Origin: Pseudomonadota bacterium
GTDB taxonomy: Bacteria; Pseudomonadota; Gammaproteobacteria; Burkholderiales; Casimicrobiaceae
DNA length: 53,676 nt
Assembly: GCA_018241765.1 (NCBI GenBank)
Contig: JAFEDD010000014.1
Coordinates: 1-53,676, forward strand
Direction: 5' to 3'
Under the pieces are notes generated by a model. It was given only the letters and a program-made list of their open reading frames with translations, did no database searches and was not told where the DNA came from. The position numbers were made by a program, and so were the translations under genes. This document shows, in pieces, positions 16,363 to 25,075 of the stretch (the first letter of the stretch is position 1; each line of letters begins with the position of its first letter).

Positions 16363-17826
16363 ATGACTGCCCGCCCCGACACCCACCCGTTCACCGCCGA
16401 TCAATCGGCCGCGCTGCTGCGCCGCGCTTCGTCGCAGTGGGATGCCGACATCGTGCCGCAACTGATCGAGTACGTGAAGTTGCCCGCGAAGTCCCCCGCG
16501 TTCGAAGCCGACTGGCGCCGCGCCGGGCAGATCGAGCGCGCCATCGAGCAGGCGCGGCGCTTCGTGGCCGCGCAGCCGGTGGCCAACATGACGCTCGAAG
16601 TGATCACCCTCGAAGGGCGCACGCCGGTGCTCTTCTTCGACATTCCGGGCACTGGCGCCAAGGCGAGCGGCAAGAGCGTGCTGCTCTACGGCCACTTGGA
16701 CAAACAGCCCGAAATGGCCGGCTGGCGCGAGGATGGCGGGCCGTGGACGCCGATTCTCGAAGACGGCAAGCTCTATGGCCGCGGCGGCGCTGACGATGGC
16801 TACGCCGTGTTCGCCACGATGGCTGCCGTGCTCGCGCTCGACGCCGAGGGCATCGCGCGGCCGCGCTGCATCGGCCTCATCGAGACCTGCGAGGAGTCGG
16901 GTTCGTATGACCTGCCGCCCTACCTCGATCTGCTGGCGCCGCGCATGGGCGACGTCGGCCTCGTCATCGCGCTCGATTCCGGCGCCGGCAACTATGAACA
17001 GCTGTGGGCCACGACGTCACTGCGCGGCCTGGTCAATGGCGTGATGACGGTGCGCATGCTGACCGAGGGCGTGCACTCGGGCGACGCCGGTGGCGTCGTG
17101 CCATCGACGTTTCGGGTGGCGCGGCAACTGCTCGACCGCATCGACGACGCGGCGACCGGCGCGACGCGCTCGCCGGTGTTCGCCTCCGCCATTCCCGACG
17201 AGCGCATCGTGCAGGCGCGCCAGGCCGCCGACATTCTCGGCGACGTCGTCTGGCAGCGCTTCCCGTGGCAGAGTTGCGGTGGCGCCCATGAGTTCACGCT
17301 GCCCACGTCGAAAGACCCGGTCGAGCTCATCCTGAACCGCACATGGCGCGCTTCGCTGTCGGTGACCGGTGCCGACGGCCTGCCCTCATGCCGTGACGCC
17401 GGCAATGTGCTGCGCCCGTTCACGGCGCTGAAGCTCTCGCTGCGCATTCCACCCACCGTCGATGGCAGTGTGGCGGCCGCGGAAGTCAAGCGCCTGGTCG
17501 AGCACGAAACGCCGTACCACGCGCAGGTGAGCTTCGTGGCCGACAGCGCGGCAACCGGCTGGAACGCTCCAGCCTTCGCGCCGTGGCTCACCGTCGCCTT
17601 GGACTGCGCATCGATGCATTACTTCGGTCGTCCGGCAGCCTACCTCGGCGAAGGCGGCACCATTCCGTTCATGGGCATGCTCGGCGCGAAGTTCCCGGCC
17701 GCGCAGATGCTGGTGACCGGCGTGCTCGGCCCGAAGGCCAACGCGCACGGACCCAACGAATTCCTGCACATCGACTACGCGAAGAAAGTGACCGCCGCCA
17801 CGGCGATGGTCATCGCGGCGCTGTAG
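16363..17826 (+). CDS. M20 family metallopeptidase
   Basis: This 487-residue enzyme carries the M20 dinuclear-zinc motifs: YGHLDKQ (His111, Asp113), GRGGADDGYA (Asp144), the catalytic ETCEESGS (Glu177/Glu178), LDSGAG further on, and NAHGPNEFLH near the C terminus for the last histidine. The layout matches the CNDP dipeptidase / ArgE-like branch with an inserted dimerisation domain (about 205-370, containing EGVHSGDAGG). It should cleave a dipeptide or N-acyl amino acid in the cytoplasm; no signal peptide is present. GAGGAG precedes the ATG. It ends 17 nt from a convergent gene. Confidence 0.92.
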   Translation: MTARPDTHPFTADQSAALLRRASSQWDADIVPQLIEYVKLPAKSPAFEADWRRAGQIERAIEQARRFVAAQPVANMTLEVITLEGRTPVLFFDIPGTGAKASGKSVLLYGHLDKQPEMAGWREDGGPWTPILEDGKLYGRGGADDGYAVFATMAAVLALDAEGIARPRCIGLIETCEESGSYDLPPYLDLLAPRMGDVGLVIALDSGAGNYEQLWATTSLRGLVNGVMTVRMLTEGVHSGDAGGVVPSTFRVARQLLDRIDDAATGATRSPVFASAIPDERIVQARQAADILGDVVWQRFPWQSCGGAHEFTLPTSKDPVELILNRTWRASLSVTGADGLPSCRDAGNVLRPFTALKLSLRIPPTVDGSVAAAEVKRLVEHETPYHAQVSFVADSAATGWNAPAFAPWLTVALDCASMHYFGRPAAYLGEGGTIPFMGMLGAKFPAAQMLVTGVLGPKANAHGPNEFLHIDYAKKVTAATAMVIAAL

Positions 17827-17847
17827 CGCGCGCTCGGGCGGCGCTAC
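17823..17847. terminator. Bidirectional hairpin between convergent genes
   Basis: GTAGCGC at 17823-17829 pairs perfectly with GCGCTAC at 17841-17847. It spans the stop codons of both convergent genes. It lacks a U-tract on either side, so it is a weak terminator or transcript-end stabiliser at best. Confidence 0.33.
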
Positions 17848-19064
17848 TTCGGAGCCGCCGTCAGCGAGGCTCCCGGCTTCAGTTCGCAGCCGGCCGTGCC
17901 GAACAAGGCGGCGCGCCCGCAGACGGAATTGAACATCCGATCGGCCTCGTGGCCGACACCCGGAATTTCGACGCGCGTGTGATTGAGCGTGAGGTGCTGC
18001 TCGGAAGCGCGCCGCTGCAGATAGGCGAAATAGGAGTTGCCGCGCTGCAAGCGGTTGACGCCCTGCGCCTCGGCCATGCAGCTCTTGTCGAGCGCCTTGT
18101 GATTGGGGTCGGTGTCGGCACCGCCGAGCAGATAGATCACGCGGCGCGCATCGTAGCGCGCCTCGATGCCCTTCAGGTCGCCCTGCGCGCTGATGTAGGG
18201 CACGGGGTTCGCCATGCCGTAGCGCCAGTGGTTGCTGTCGCCACAGTGGGCGACGGCCACCGGCCGCTGGGTGTCGAAGTAGACGTAGGACGAGGGGTTG
18301 GCGACGACGTAGCGCACGCGGATGCCGTCGCGCACGGCGCCGTGGGTGGCGCTCGCGTCGTCACTGCCCGTCGCTGCCAGCGCACGAGCGCCGAGCATCG
18401 CCTCGGCGCGCCCGACGACCGCGTAGCGCTGGATGACCTGACCGCCGCCGGAGTGACCGGCGAAGACGATGCGTTCGAGATTCGGGAAGCGGCTGCGGTC
18501 GGCCAGCGTGGCGGCGATGGCATCGAAAAACTCGAAGGAGCTGACCGGGGCCGGCCCCAGCGCCGGCTCGCCGCCCATCCAGCCTTCCGCTCGCCAGCGG
18601 GCGACGCTCGCCGGCAGATCGTGGCGCGCGGCGTCGGCGGTGCTGATCATCTGCGGGGCGATCAGCAGCGTGTCCGCCTCGGCGGCGCTCGCCTTCAGCG
18701 CGGCGCTCGACAGTTCGAAGTAGCGGTCGGCATCGCGCAGCCGACCGTGCATGACGATGACGGCGCGGCGCACGTTCGGGAAGCTGCGCGCGCCGTCCTG
18801 GAACGGCAGGTTCATGAACGCGGGAAGCTGCACTTCGCCCTGCGCGGTGCGCAGCTTCAGGCGCTCCGGCGCCACGACCTTGACCGGACGGCGATGCGGC
18901 GCGTTGTCGTCGGTGGCCACCGCTGCCGGCGCGCGCGCTGCGGCGACCGCGCTGCCGGCGCTGAGCGTGAGCTTGACCGTGATGCCCAGAAGGATCAGCG
19001 TTGCCAGAAGAAGCACACGCCCGATGCCGTGCCGGCGACGGCGGATCGGTGCGGTTTGCGGCAT
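17844..19064 (-). CDS. Membrane-anchored or secreted alpha/beta hydrolase
   Basis: This 406-residue protein starts with a basic region and one hydrophobic segment (VLLLATLILLGITVKLTLSAG), either a signal anchor or an uncleaved signal. The rest is an alpha/beta hydrolase: VIVMHGRLRDADRYF, the nucleophile elbow GHSGGGQV, and a C-terminal GVGHEADRMF giving the catalytic His. PSSYVYFD and HWRYGMANP blocks place it in a family of uncharacterised proteobacterial hydrolases. GGAG lies nine bases before the ATG at 19064, which supports this start over one at 19109. Substrate unknown; the cell location suggests periplasmic face. Confidence 0.78.
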   Translation of the reverse strand: MPQTAPIRRRRHGIGRVLLLATLILLGITVKLTLSAGSAVAAARAPAAVATDDNAPHRRPVKVVAPERLKLRTAQGEVQLPAFMNLPFQDGARSFPNVRRAVIVMHGRLRDADRYFELSSAALKASAAEADTLLIAPQMISTADAARHDLPASVARWRAEGWMGGEPALGPAPVSSFEFFDAIAATLADRSRFPNLERIVFAGHSGGGQVIQRYAVVGRAEAMLGARALAATGSDDASATHGAVRDGIRVRYVVANPSSYVYFDTQRPVAVAHCGDSNHWRYGMANPVPYISAQGDLKGIEARYDARRVIYLLGGADTDPNHKALDKSCMAEAQGVNRLQRGNSYFAYLQRRASEQHLTLNHTRVEIPGVGHEADRMFNSVCGRAALFGTAGCELKPGASLTAAPK

Positions 19065-19124
19065 GATGGAATTCTCCAGTCGTTCGTATCGAGGGCGCCG
19101 AAGGAGCAACGTGTGTGCCAGCGC

Positions 19125-19583
19125 TCAGGCGGCCACGTCCGGCTTGCCGAACCACCCGGCCATGTCGGGTGGCAGGCGGGTCGGGCGGGCGCTCGCCGGA
19201 TCGCGCGGACACCAGGCTGTGACCGCGCGGGCCAGCACTTTGCTCCCGTCAATCCGAATTATCTCAGTGTGGCGGGGGTAGCGCAGACCGCGGGCGACGC
19301 CGGTCCAGGTGCGCGCGAGCAGGCGGTCGCCCGGCACCGCCTCGGCCAGATAGTCGATCTCGTGCCGCAGCGCGACCCACACCACGCGTTCGCGCTGCGC
19401 CGCCGTGGTCAGGAAATTCCAGTGCGCAATGGCCACCTGCTGAACCCACGCCAGATAGACGACGTTGTTGACGTGGCCCAGCTCGTCGATGTCGGCCTCG
19501 GTGATGGCGAGCGGCATCTCGAACGGCGTGACCGGCGAACGCTCGGACGGCAGATCCGCCTCGGGGATGGCGCGGGCGCTCAC
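19125..19583 (-). CDS. Acyl-CoA thioesterase family (hot-dog fold)
   Basis: This 152-residue protein has ADIDELGHVNNVVYLAW at about 30-46, the 4HBT hot-dog signature with the catalytic Asp region, followed by HEIDYLAEAVPGDRLLARTW and a strand pair typical of YbgC/FadM-type thioesterases. It probably hydrolyses a short- or aryl-acyl-CoA in the cytoplasm. The longest frame begins with GTG at 19583; an ATG at 19517 would give a shorter protein starting just before the motif. Neither has a good ribosome binding site. Confidence 0.83.
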   Translation of the reverse strand: MSARAIPEADLPSERSPVTPFEMPLAITEADIDELGHVNNVVYLAWVQQVAIAHWNFLTTAAQRERVVWVALRHEIDYLAEAVPGDRLLARTWTGVARGLRYPRHTEIIRIDGSKVLARAVTAWCPRDPASARPTRLPPDMAGWFGKPDVAA

Positions 19584-19650
19584 GTCGAACGCCCGCCGTC
19601 GCGAGGGGCGGCAGAAAACACGCGGTACACAGGCTCGGTCACCAGCAAAG

Positions 19651-19780
19651 TCATCATCATCTTTTTGACAGAAGCCGCATCCACAACGGGCTTGCAGCCC
19701 AATTTCGCCAAAAGTCGAGTTTAGCCCATTTCGAGCTGCAAGCCCGTTATGAACGTCATTTCAGCACAAAGTCATTGACT
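19651..19780. mobile_element. MITE-like palindromic element, copy B
   Basis: A ~130-bp imperfect palindrome whose left arm contains GCCGCATCCACAACGGGCTTG and whose inverted right arm reads GACGTTCATAACGGGCTTG, with a central AAAGTCGAGTTT at 19711-19722. It shares arms and centre with the elements at 9363 and 42412. It occupies most of the 210-nt gap between the thioesterase start and the end of the SMP-30-like gene. The rest of that gap shows no gene. Confidence 0.66.
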
Positions 19781-19793
19781 CGAATGGCGTTCG

Positions 19794-20906
19794 TCATGGG
19801 CTCCGCGGCAGCCAGCCGATGCCGTGCGCGTGCAGGCTCTGCACGTACCAGCGCTCGGGCGTCTCGGTGATGGCGGTGGTTTCGGGATAGGCGCCGCTCG
19901 GGTCCTGCAAATCGGCGAGCACGCGACCGTCCTCGCTGAAGGCGATGACGTGCCCGTAGGCCTTCGGCACCGGCCACAGCGCCCGCGGCAGGCGCAACGT
20001 GACCTTGCGCAGCCAGGGCTTGCCGGCCATGTCGTCGATCTTCGGGTTGCGCGGCTTGGCGAAGCCGAGCCAGATGCGTCCGTCGAGCCCGCGCATCAGG
20101 TTGTCGGGATACCCCGGCAGGTTGTCGAGCAGCACCACGGCCGCGCCCGCCACCGGCCCGGCGCTCAGGTCCACGTCGCGAGCGCCGACGCCGATCTTCC
20201 AGACGCGGTATTTGCCCGTCTCATTGACGAACAGGGTCTGCTCGTCGCGCGACAGCGCGATGCCGTTGGCAAAGGCGAGGCCGCGGGCGACGATGCGCGT
20301 GGCGCGCGTGGCCGGGTCGTACTCGAGCACGCGCCCGCTCGCCTGCTGCTCGAGGATGTCGAGCACGCTCGCTTCGAAGGTGCCACCCCACTGGCTCGGT
20401 GCAAATCGCGTCGAGGCATCGGTGAAATACATGCGACCGTTGGCGGCGACGACGACGGCATCGGCATAGCGAATCGGGTCGCCGCCGACGCGCTCGGCGA
20501 GCACGCTGACGCGCCGATCCGGCGTGACCGAGAGCAAACCCTTCATCGCGTCCGCCGCGATCAGATTGCCCGCGGCGTCGAAGTCGAAGCCGAGCACGCG
20601 CCCGCCGGTGTTGACGAACACTTGCTGCGCCGACCCATCGGGATTCATGCGCAGGATGTTGCCGCTGGCGACGGCGGCGTAGAGCTTCCCGTCGCGCCCG
20701 ATCGCCATGTGCTCGGGGCCGACTTCGGCGCCGATGTCGATCATCTTCAGTCCGGCCAGGCGCGTGTTCGGCGCATGCACGCCGACGTAGCCGGGCGCCG
20801 CCGGCGCCTGCCACGCCACCGGCTCGATCGGCACCGGCCACCACGCGAAATACCCGACCGCCGCGACGAGCAGCAGCCCGAGCAGCCAAAGCGCCTTGTT
20901 CAGCAT
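19794..20906 (-). CDS. SMP-30/strictosidine-synthase-like beta-propeller protein
   Basis: This 370-residue protein has an N-terminal hydrophobic segment (LWLLGLLLVAAVGYFAWW) that anchors or exports it. The rest is a six-bladed propeller of the strictosidine synthase-like type: GPEHMAIGRDGKLYAAVASG, GRVLGFDFDAAGNLIAADA, DGRMYFTDAS-like motifs, LAFANGIALSRDEQTLFVNE and LPGYPDNLMRGLDGRIWLGF. The last two are calcium-dependent lactonase/strictosidine-synthase-like hallmarks. Function is unknown. GGGAG lies seven bases before the ATG. It is the last gene of a tight leftward run that begins with the phosphonate regulator, 36 nt after the Nudix gene. Confidence 0.82.
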   Translation of the reverse strand: MLNKALWLLGLLLVAAVGYFAWWPVPIEPVAWQAPAAPGYVGVHAPNTRLAGLKMIDIGAEVGPEHMAIGRDGKLYAAVASGNILRMNPDGSAQQVFVNTGGRVLGFDFDAAGNLIAADAMKGLLSVTPDRRVSVLAERVGGDPIRYADAVVVAANGRMYFTDASTRFAPSQWGGTFEASVLDILEQQASGRVLEYDPATRATRIVARGLAFANGIALSRDEQTLFVNETGKYRVWKIGVGARDVDLSAGPVAGAAVVLLDNLPGYPDNLMRGLDGRIWLGFAKPRNPKIDDMAGKPWLRKVTLRLPRALWPVPKAYGHVIAFSEDGRVLADLQDPSGAYPETTAITETPERWYVQSLHAHGIGWLPRSP

Positions 20907-20942
20907 GAGATGCTCCCGTTCACTCCAAGATCCCGCGAAGGC

Positions 20943-21737
20943 TCAGTAGCCAAGCGCCGCGGCCGTGACCAAGCCCGCTTCCAGCGTGAACTTGCCGGCC
21001 GCGATGCCGGCCTCCATCGAAGCGCGCGGCACCTTCGCAAAGCGCGCCACCTCACCGTCCTGATTGCTCGGTTCGAGCGCGTTCGGCACCGTCGCCCGAT
21101 ACCAGTCGATGCGCTCGCTGATGTAGCCGCCGACGCCGTCCGTGGTCGGGCGATGGATATGCACGACGCCGCCCCATTCGAGCCCGAAGAGTTGCTCGAT
21201 GCGCAGCCCCGCCTCCTCCCAGGTCTCGCGCTCCAACGCGCGCTCGGGCGTGTCGACGGCCGTCACCATGCCGCCCATCAGCGTGTCCCACTGGCCCGGG
21301 TCGTTCGCCTTGTCCAGCGCGCGCTGCTGAATCCAGAATTGCCCGTCGGAGGTCTGCCCGACCAGATGCACCGCGCGCGTGCGAAGCCCGAGCGGCCGCA
21401 CGGCGGCGCGCTCGACGCTGCCCAGCACATGGCCGCGCACGTCATACACCGGCAACTGCTCGTTGCGCCACACATGCGCAAAGCCAAGGTCCCGCATCGC
21501 CAGCGCGACGCGGGCGAGGCTCTCGGTCAGATTGCCGTCGATGCACCAGCCGGCGCTCGTGTCACGCAGCGGCGTCAGGTTCTGAAAACTGAAGCTGTGC
21601 GCGATCTGGCGCAGGAGCTTCGGCTCGGCGTCACCGATCTCGACGCCGCCCCACGCGATGGGCACCCGCGCGCGCAGCGGCGGCTGGTCGGCTTCGGTGC
21701 GCAGGAGGCGCACCCACTCGGGGACGGCGTGCAGCAT
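20943..21737 (-). CDS. Nudix hydrolase with DUF4743-type N-terminal domain
   Basis: This 264-residue protein has an N-terminal domain (residues 1-110) of the DUF4743 / Tnr3-like type and a Nudix domain after it. The Nudix box is GMVTAVDTPERALERETWEEAGL-like around residue 155; the first Glu of the consensus GX5E is Asp, while REXXEEXG is intact, so metal binding should be kept. Homologues are associated with thiamine diphosphate or related pyrophosphate hydrolysis. It lies 15 nt after the flavoprotein gene, in the same direction, which suggests co-transcription, but a link to phosphonate metabolism is not obvious. Confidence 0.85.
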   Translation of the reverse strand: MLHAVPEWVRLLRTEADQPPLRARVPIAWGGVEIGDAEPKLLRQIAHSFSFQNLTPLRDTSAGWCIDGNLTESLARVALAMRDLGFAHVWRNEQLPVYDVRGHVLGSVERAAVRPLGLRTRAVHLVGQTSDGQFWIQQRALDKANDPGQWDTLMGGMVTAVDTPERALERETWEEAGLRIEQLFGLEWGGVVHIHRPTTDGVGGYISERIDWYRATVPNALEPSNQDGEVARFAKVPRASMEAGIAAGKFTLEAGLVTAAALGY

Positions 21738-21752
21738 GGCGGGACAGGCGGT

Positions 21753-24173
21753 TCAACGCACGGGTTCGGGCCAGCGATCATAGAGCTTCACGGCCACCGC
21801 TTCACCCCAAAGTTCGATCGTCGCCACCGTACCCGCATGCGCGCGCAACGCCGCCGCCCCGCGCACATAGCCCAGCCCGACGCAGGCGCCGGCGAGCGGG
21901 CTCCAGCCGACCGAGGAAAGCTCCCCGACGCTATGCCCGTCGAGCAGGATCGATTCGCCTCCCCACGCATACCGCGATGCCTCGTCGAACACCACGCTGA
22001 CGAGCTTCTTTCGCAATGGCTCCGAGCGCGCGGCGAGGAGCGCCGCGCGACCGATGAAGTCGACGCCCTTGTCGCACTTCACGGCAAAGCCAAGCCCCGC
22101 CTCCCACGGCGTCTCGTCCGGCCCGAGCTCCGCGCCCCAGGCCCGCCGCCCCTGCTCGATGCGCAGCGCATCGAGCGCGTAGTAGCCGGCATCGACGAAC
22201 CCGAACTCGGCGCCCGCCTCGTGCAGCGCCAGGTAGACGTGCCGCGCCATCTCGATCGGAACGTAGAGCTCGTAGCCCGGACCGCCGACATAGCTCATGC
22301 GCGCCGCGCGCACGCGGGCGTGACCGAGGTCGATCTCGCGCGTCGTCGAAAACGGCAGCGCCGAGCGCGACAGATCGTCCGGCGTCAGCCGCCCGAGCAA
22401 TTCCGCCGCGTTCGGCCCCATCACCGAGAGCACGGCGTACTGGTTGGTGACATCGGTCAGCACGGCGAACTCGTCGCGCCCGATGTGACGGCCGATCCAG
22501 TCGGCGTCTCGCGTGGTCTGCGCCGAGCCGGTGATGATCAGGAAGCGCTCGGCGCCGAGTCGCACCACCGTGAGATCACTCTCGAAACCACCGCGCGTGT
22601 TGAGCATCGCCGTGTAGACCATGCGATCGACGGCGACGTCGATGTCGTTCGCACACAGCCGTTGCAGCACGGCGAGCGCGTCGCGTCCCTGCAGCAGAAG
22701 TTTCGAGAACGAGGTCTGGTCGTAGATCGCGACGGCCTCGCGGGTCGCCCGCTGCTCGGCCATCACCCAGGGCAACCAGCCGGGCGTGTCGAGCGTGTCG
22801 GCAGGACGCTCGGCGCCGGTCGGTTTGAAATAGTTGACGCGCTCCCACCCGTTCTTGCTGCCGAACTCGCCCCCTTTCGCCGCCAGCAGGTCATAGAGCG
22901 GCGACGTGCGCAGCGGCCGCGCGGTGAGCAGTTCCTGCCGTGGCCAGCGCATCGCGTAGTGCAGCCCGAGCGTCTCCGCCGTGCGCGCGGCCAGCGCGCG
23001 GCGATTGCCGCTGAAGCCGCCGAAGCGACGGATGTCGACCTCCCACCAGTCGCCCGGCGCCTCACCGCCGACGATCCACTCGGCGAGCACGCGACCGGCG
23101 CCGCCCGAATTGGCAATGCCCGCGGAATTGAAACCCGCCGCCACGAAATAGTTGCGCAGTTCCGGCGCTTCACCGAGGATGAAGTTGCCGTCGGGCGTGA
23201 AACTCTCGGGCCCGTTCAGCAGCATCTTGATGGCGGCCGTCTCGAGACACGGCGTGCGGTGCAGCGCGTTTTGCAGCAGGATGTCGAACTGCTCCCAGTC
23301 CTCACCCAGAAGCTCGAACTGAAAGCTCGCCGGAATCGGGTCCACGCTCCACGGCTTCGCCTTCGGTTCGAAGCCGCCCATCAGCAGGCCGCCCACCTCC
23401 TCCTTGTAGTAGATGAACCCGTCGGGGTCGCGCACGACCGGCATCGAAGGTGTCACGCCCTCGATGCGATCGGTGACCAGATAGAAGTGCTCGGCCGAAT
23501 AGAGCGGCACGTTGACGCCGGCCAACCGGCCAAACTGACGCGCCCATTGCCCGGCGCAGTTGACCAGCACCTCGCAGCGCACTTCCCCCAGGCTCGTGCG
23601 CACGCCGGTGACCCGGCCGTGCTCTTGCAGCACGCCAGTCACCTCCACCCCCTCGACGATGCGAACGCCGCCATTGCGCGCGCCCTTGGCGAGCGACATG
23701 GCCAAGTCGGCCGGGTTCGCCTTGCCGTCGCCCGGAATCCAGATGGCGCCGGTCAGATCATCGACGCGCAGAATCGGCACGCGCTCGCGCACCTCGGCGG
23801 GCGAGAGCTCATGCACTTCGACGCCGAAGGCGCGCGCGAGCGCGATCTGCTTTTTCAGCACGCGCCGCCGCGCTTGCGTCGCCGCGACGTTCACGCTGCC
23901 GCATTGGCGCCATCCGGTCGCGAGCCCCGTTTCCGCCTCGAGCGAAGCGTAGAGCCCGATCCCGTACTGGCTCATCATCGTCATCGAGCGGTTCGGTCGC
24001 ATCTGCCCGATGAGGCCCGCCGCGTGCCACGTCGTGCCGCAGGTGAGCCGCCCCTGCTCGAGCAAGAGCACGTCGCGTTTGCCGAGCTTGGCCAGGTGAT
24101 AGGCGGTCGAACAGCCGGCGATGCCGCCGCCGACGATGACGATTTCCGCGTGATCCTTGAGTTGCGTCGTCAC
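21753..24173 (-). CDS. FAD-dependent N-methyl amine dehydrogenase-like protein with GcvT domain
   Basis: This ~806-residue protein is built like sarcosine and dimethylglycine dehydrogenases. An N-terminal DAO domain has the dinucleotide motif VGGGIAGCS and GTTWHAAGL, whose His is the covalent FAD site in DMGDH/SARDH. The C-terminal ~380 residues are a GcvT-like tetrahydrofolate domain (YDQTSFSKLLLQG, MLNTRGGFESDL, GGPGYELYVP, GLGYVRG). Family chemistry is oxidative N-demethylation passing a one-carbon unit to folate. It lies 38 nt downstream of the EamA gene in the phosphonate run, so an N-methylated aminophosphonate is a plausible substrate (inference). The start may be GTG 24173 (GGAGGAG five bases upstream) or ATG 24191. 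Confidence 0.82.
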   Translation of the reverse strand: MTTQLKDHAEIVIVGGGIAGCSTAYHLAKLGKRDVLLLEQGRLTCGTTWHAAGLIGQMRPNRSMTMMSQYGIGLYASLEAETGLATGWRQCGSVNVAATQARRRVLKKQIALARAFGVEVHELSPAEVRERVPILRVDDLTGAIWIPGDGKANPADLAMSLAKGARNGGVRIVEGVEVTGVLQEHGRVTGVRTSLGEVRCEVLVNCAGQWARQFGRLAGVNVPLYSAEHFYLVTDRIEGVTPSMPVVRDPDGFIYYKEEVGGLLMGGFEPKAKPWSVDPIPASFQFELLGEDWEQFDILLQNALHRTPCLETAAIKMLLNGPESFTPDGNFILGEAPELRNYFVAAGFNSAGIANSGGAGRVLAEWIVGGEAPGDWWEVDIRRFGGFSGNRRALAARTAETLGLHYAMRWPRQELLTARPLRTSPLYDLLAAKGGEFGSKNGWERVNYFKPTGAERPADTLDTPGWLPWVMAEQRATREAVAIYDQTSFSKLLLQGRDALAVLQRLCANDIDVAVDRMVYTAMLNTRGGFESDLTVVRLGAERFLIITGSAQTTRDADWIGRHIGRDEFAVLTDVTNQYAVLSVMGPNAAELLGRLTPDDLSRSALPFSTTREIDLGHARVRAARMSYVGGPGYELYVPIEMARHVYLALHEAGAEFGFVDAGYYALDALRIEQGRRAWGAELGPDETPWEAGLGFAVKCDKGVDFIGRAALLAARSEPLRKKLVSVVFDEASRYAWGGESILLDGHSVGELSSVGWSPLAGACVGLGYVRGAAALRAHAGTVATIELWGEAVAVKLYDRWPEPVR

Positions 24174-24211
24174 GATCTCCTCCTCCCTCATGAGTTCCTG
24201 TTGAGGCCCTC

Positions 24212-25075
24212 TCAGGCCATCCGCAATGCCATGACGCCAGCGACGATGGTGCAGGTGGCGACGATGCGCCGCATGCTGAAGCGTTCACGCAGCAACCAGG
24301 TGCCGAGCAGCGCGGCAAACAACACCGAGGTTTCGCGCAGCGCCGCCACCGTGGCCACCGGCGCGCGCGTCATCGCCCACAGCGCAATGCCGTAGGAGCC
24401 GAGCGAGGCGACGGCGCCACCGGCCGCGAGCGGCCAGCGCGCTCGCGCATAGGGCCAGGCTGCGGCGCCACGGCGGTACAGCACGAGCAGCGCGAAGGGC
24501 CAGCCATCGAGCACGAAGAGCGCGACGACGTATTGCAGCGCGTTGCCGGAGGCGCGTGCGCCCAGCGCATCGATGACGGTATAGACGGCGATGACCACGG
24601 CGTTGGCCAGTGCGAACAAGGTCGCGCGCCGGTTGTCGAGCGCGTGCCGACTGAGGCCGAGCACCAGCACGCCGACACAGATGCCAACGACGCCCGCCCA
24701 CGCCAGCGGCCGCAGCGTCTCGCCCACCGTGCCGAGCGCCGACATCGCGACCAGCATCGGCGCCACGCCACGCATCAGGGGGTAGGTGAGCCCGAGGTCA
24801 CCATGCTTGTAGGCGCCGGTCAACGCGATGTAGTAGCCGATGTGGATGACCACCGAGGCGAGAATGTACGGCCACGCAGACGATGCGGGCAGCCCGACGA
24901 TGGCAAGCAGCGGCAGCGCGATCAGCGAGCCGAGCAGATGAATCAGCGCGGTGTCGAGCGCCTTGTCGGTGCTGGACTTCACGAGCACGTTCCAGCTCGC
25001 GTGCAGCAGCGCGCCGACGAGCACCGCGAACACGACCGGCCAGGTCAGCGCGAGTTGGGCCGTGGGGCCGCTCAC
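24212..25075 (-). CDS. EamA/DMT family transporter
   Basis: This 287-residue protein has ten hydrophobic segments in two EamA repeats (ALLHASWNVLVK at the first, LRETSVLFAALLGTWLLRERF at the second), the classical drug/metabolite transporter layout. Members usually export or exchange small metabolites at the inner membrane. The GTG start lies inside the stop codon of the PhnZ-like gene (GTGA at 25075-25072), so it is translationally coupled to it. Its place between the HD oxygenase and the flavoprotein suggests transport of an aminophosphonate or its product. Confidence 0.85.
   Translation of the reverse strand: MSGPTAQLALTWPVVFAVLVGALLHASWNVLVKSSTDKALDTALIHLLGSLIALPLLAIVGLPASSAWPYILASVVIHIGYYIALTGAYKHGDLGLTYPLMRGVAPMLVAMSALGTVGETLRPLAWAGVVGICVGVLVLGLSRHALDNRRATLFALANAVVIAVYTVIDALGARASGNALQYVVALFVLDGWPFALLVLYRRGAAAWPYARARWPLAAGGAVASLGSYGIALWAMTRAPVATVAALRETSVLFAALLGTWLLRERFSMRRIVATCTIVAGVMALRMA

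Noticed and set aside
19824-24395. A 1523-codon open frame on the plus strand, opposite the SMP-30, Nudix and flavoprotein genes.
   Set aside because: It is antisense to three genes with clear family motifs. Its product is rich in Arg, His, Ala and Gln with no domain, as expected for a mirror frame in GC-rich DNA.
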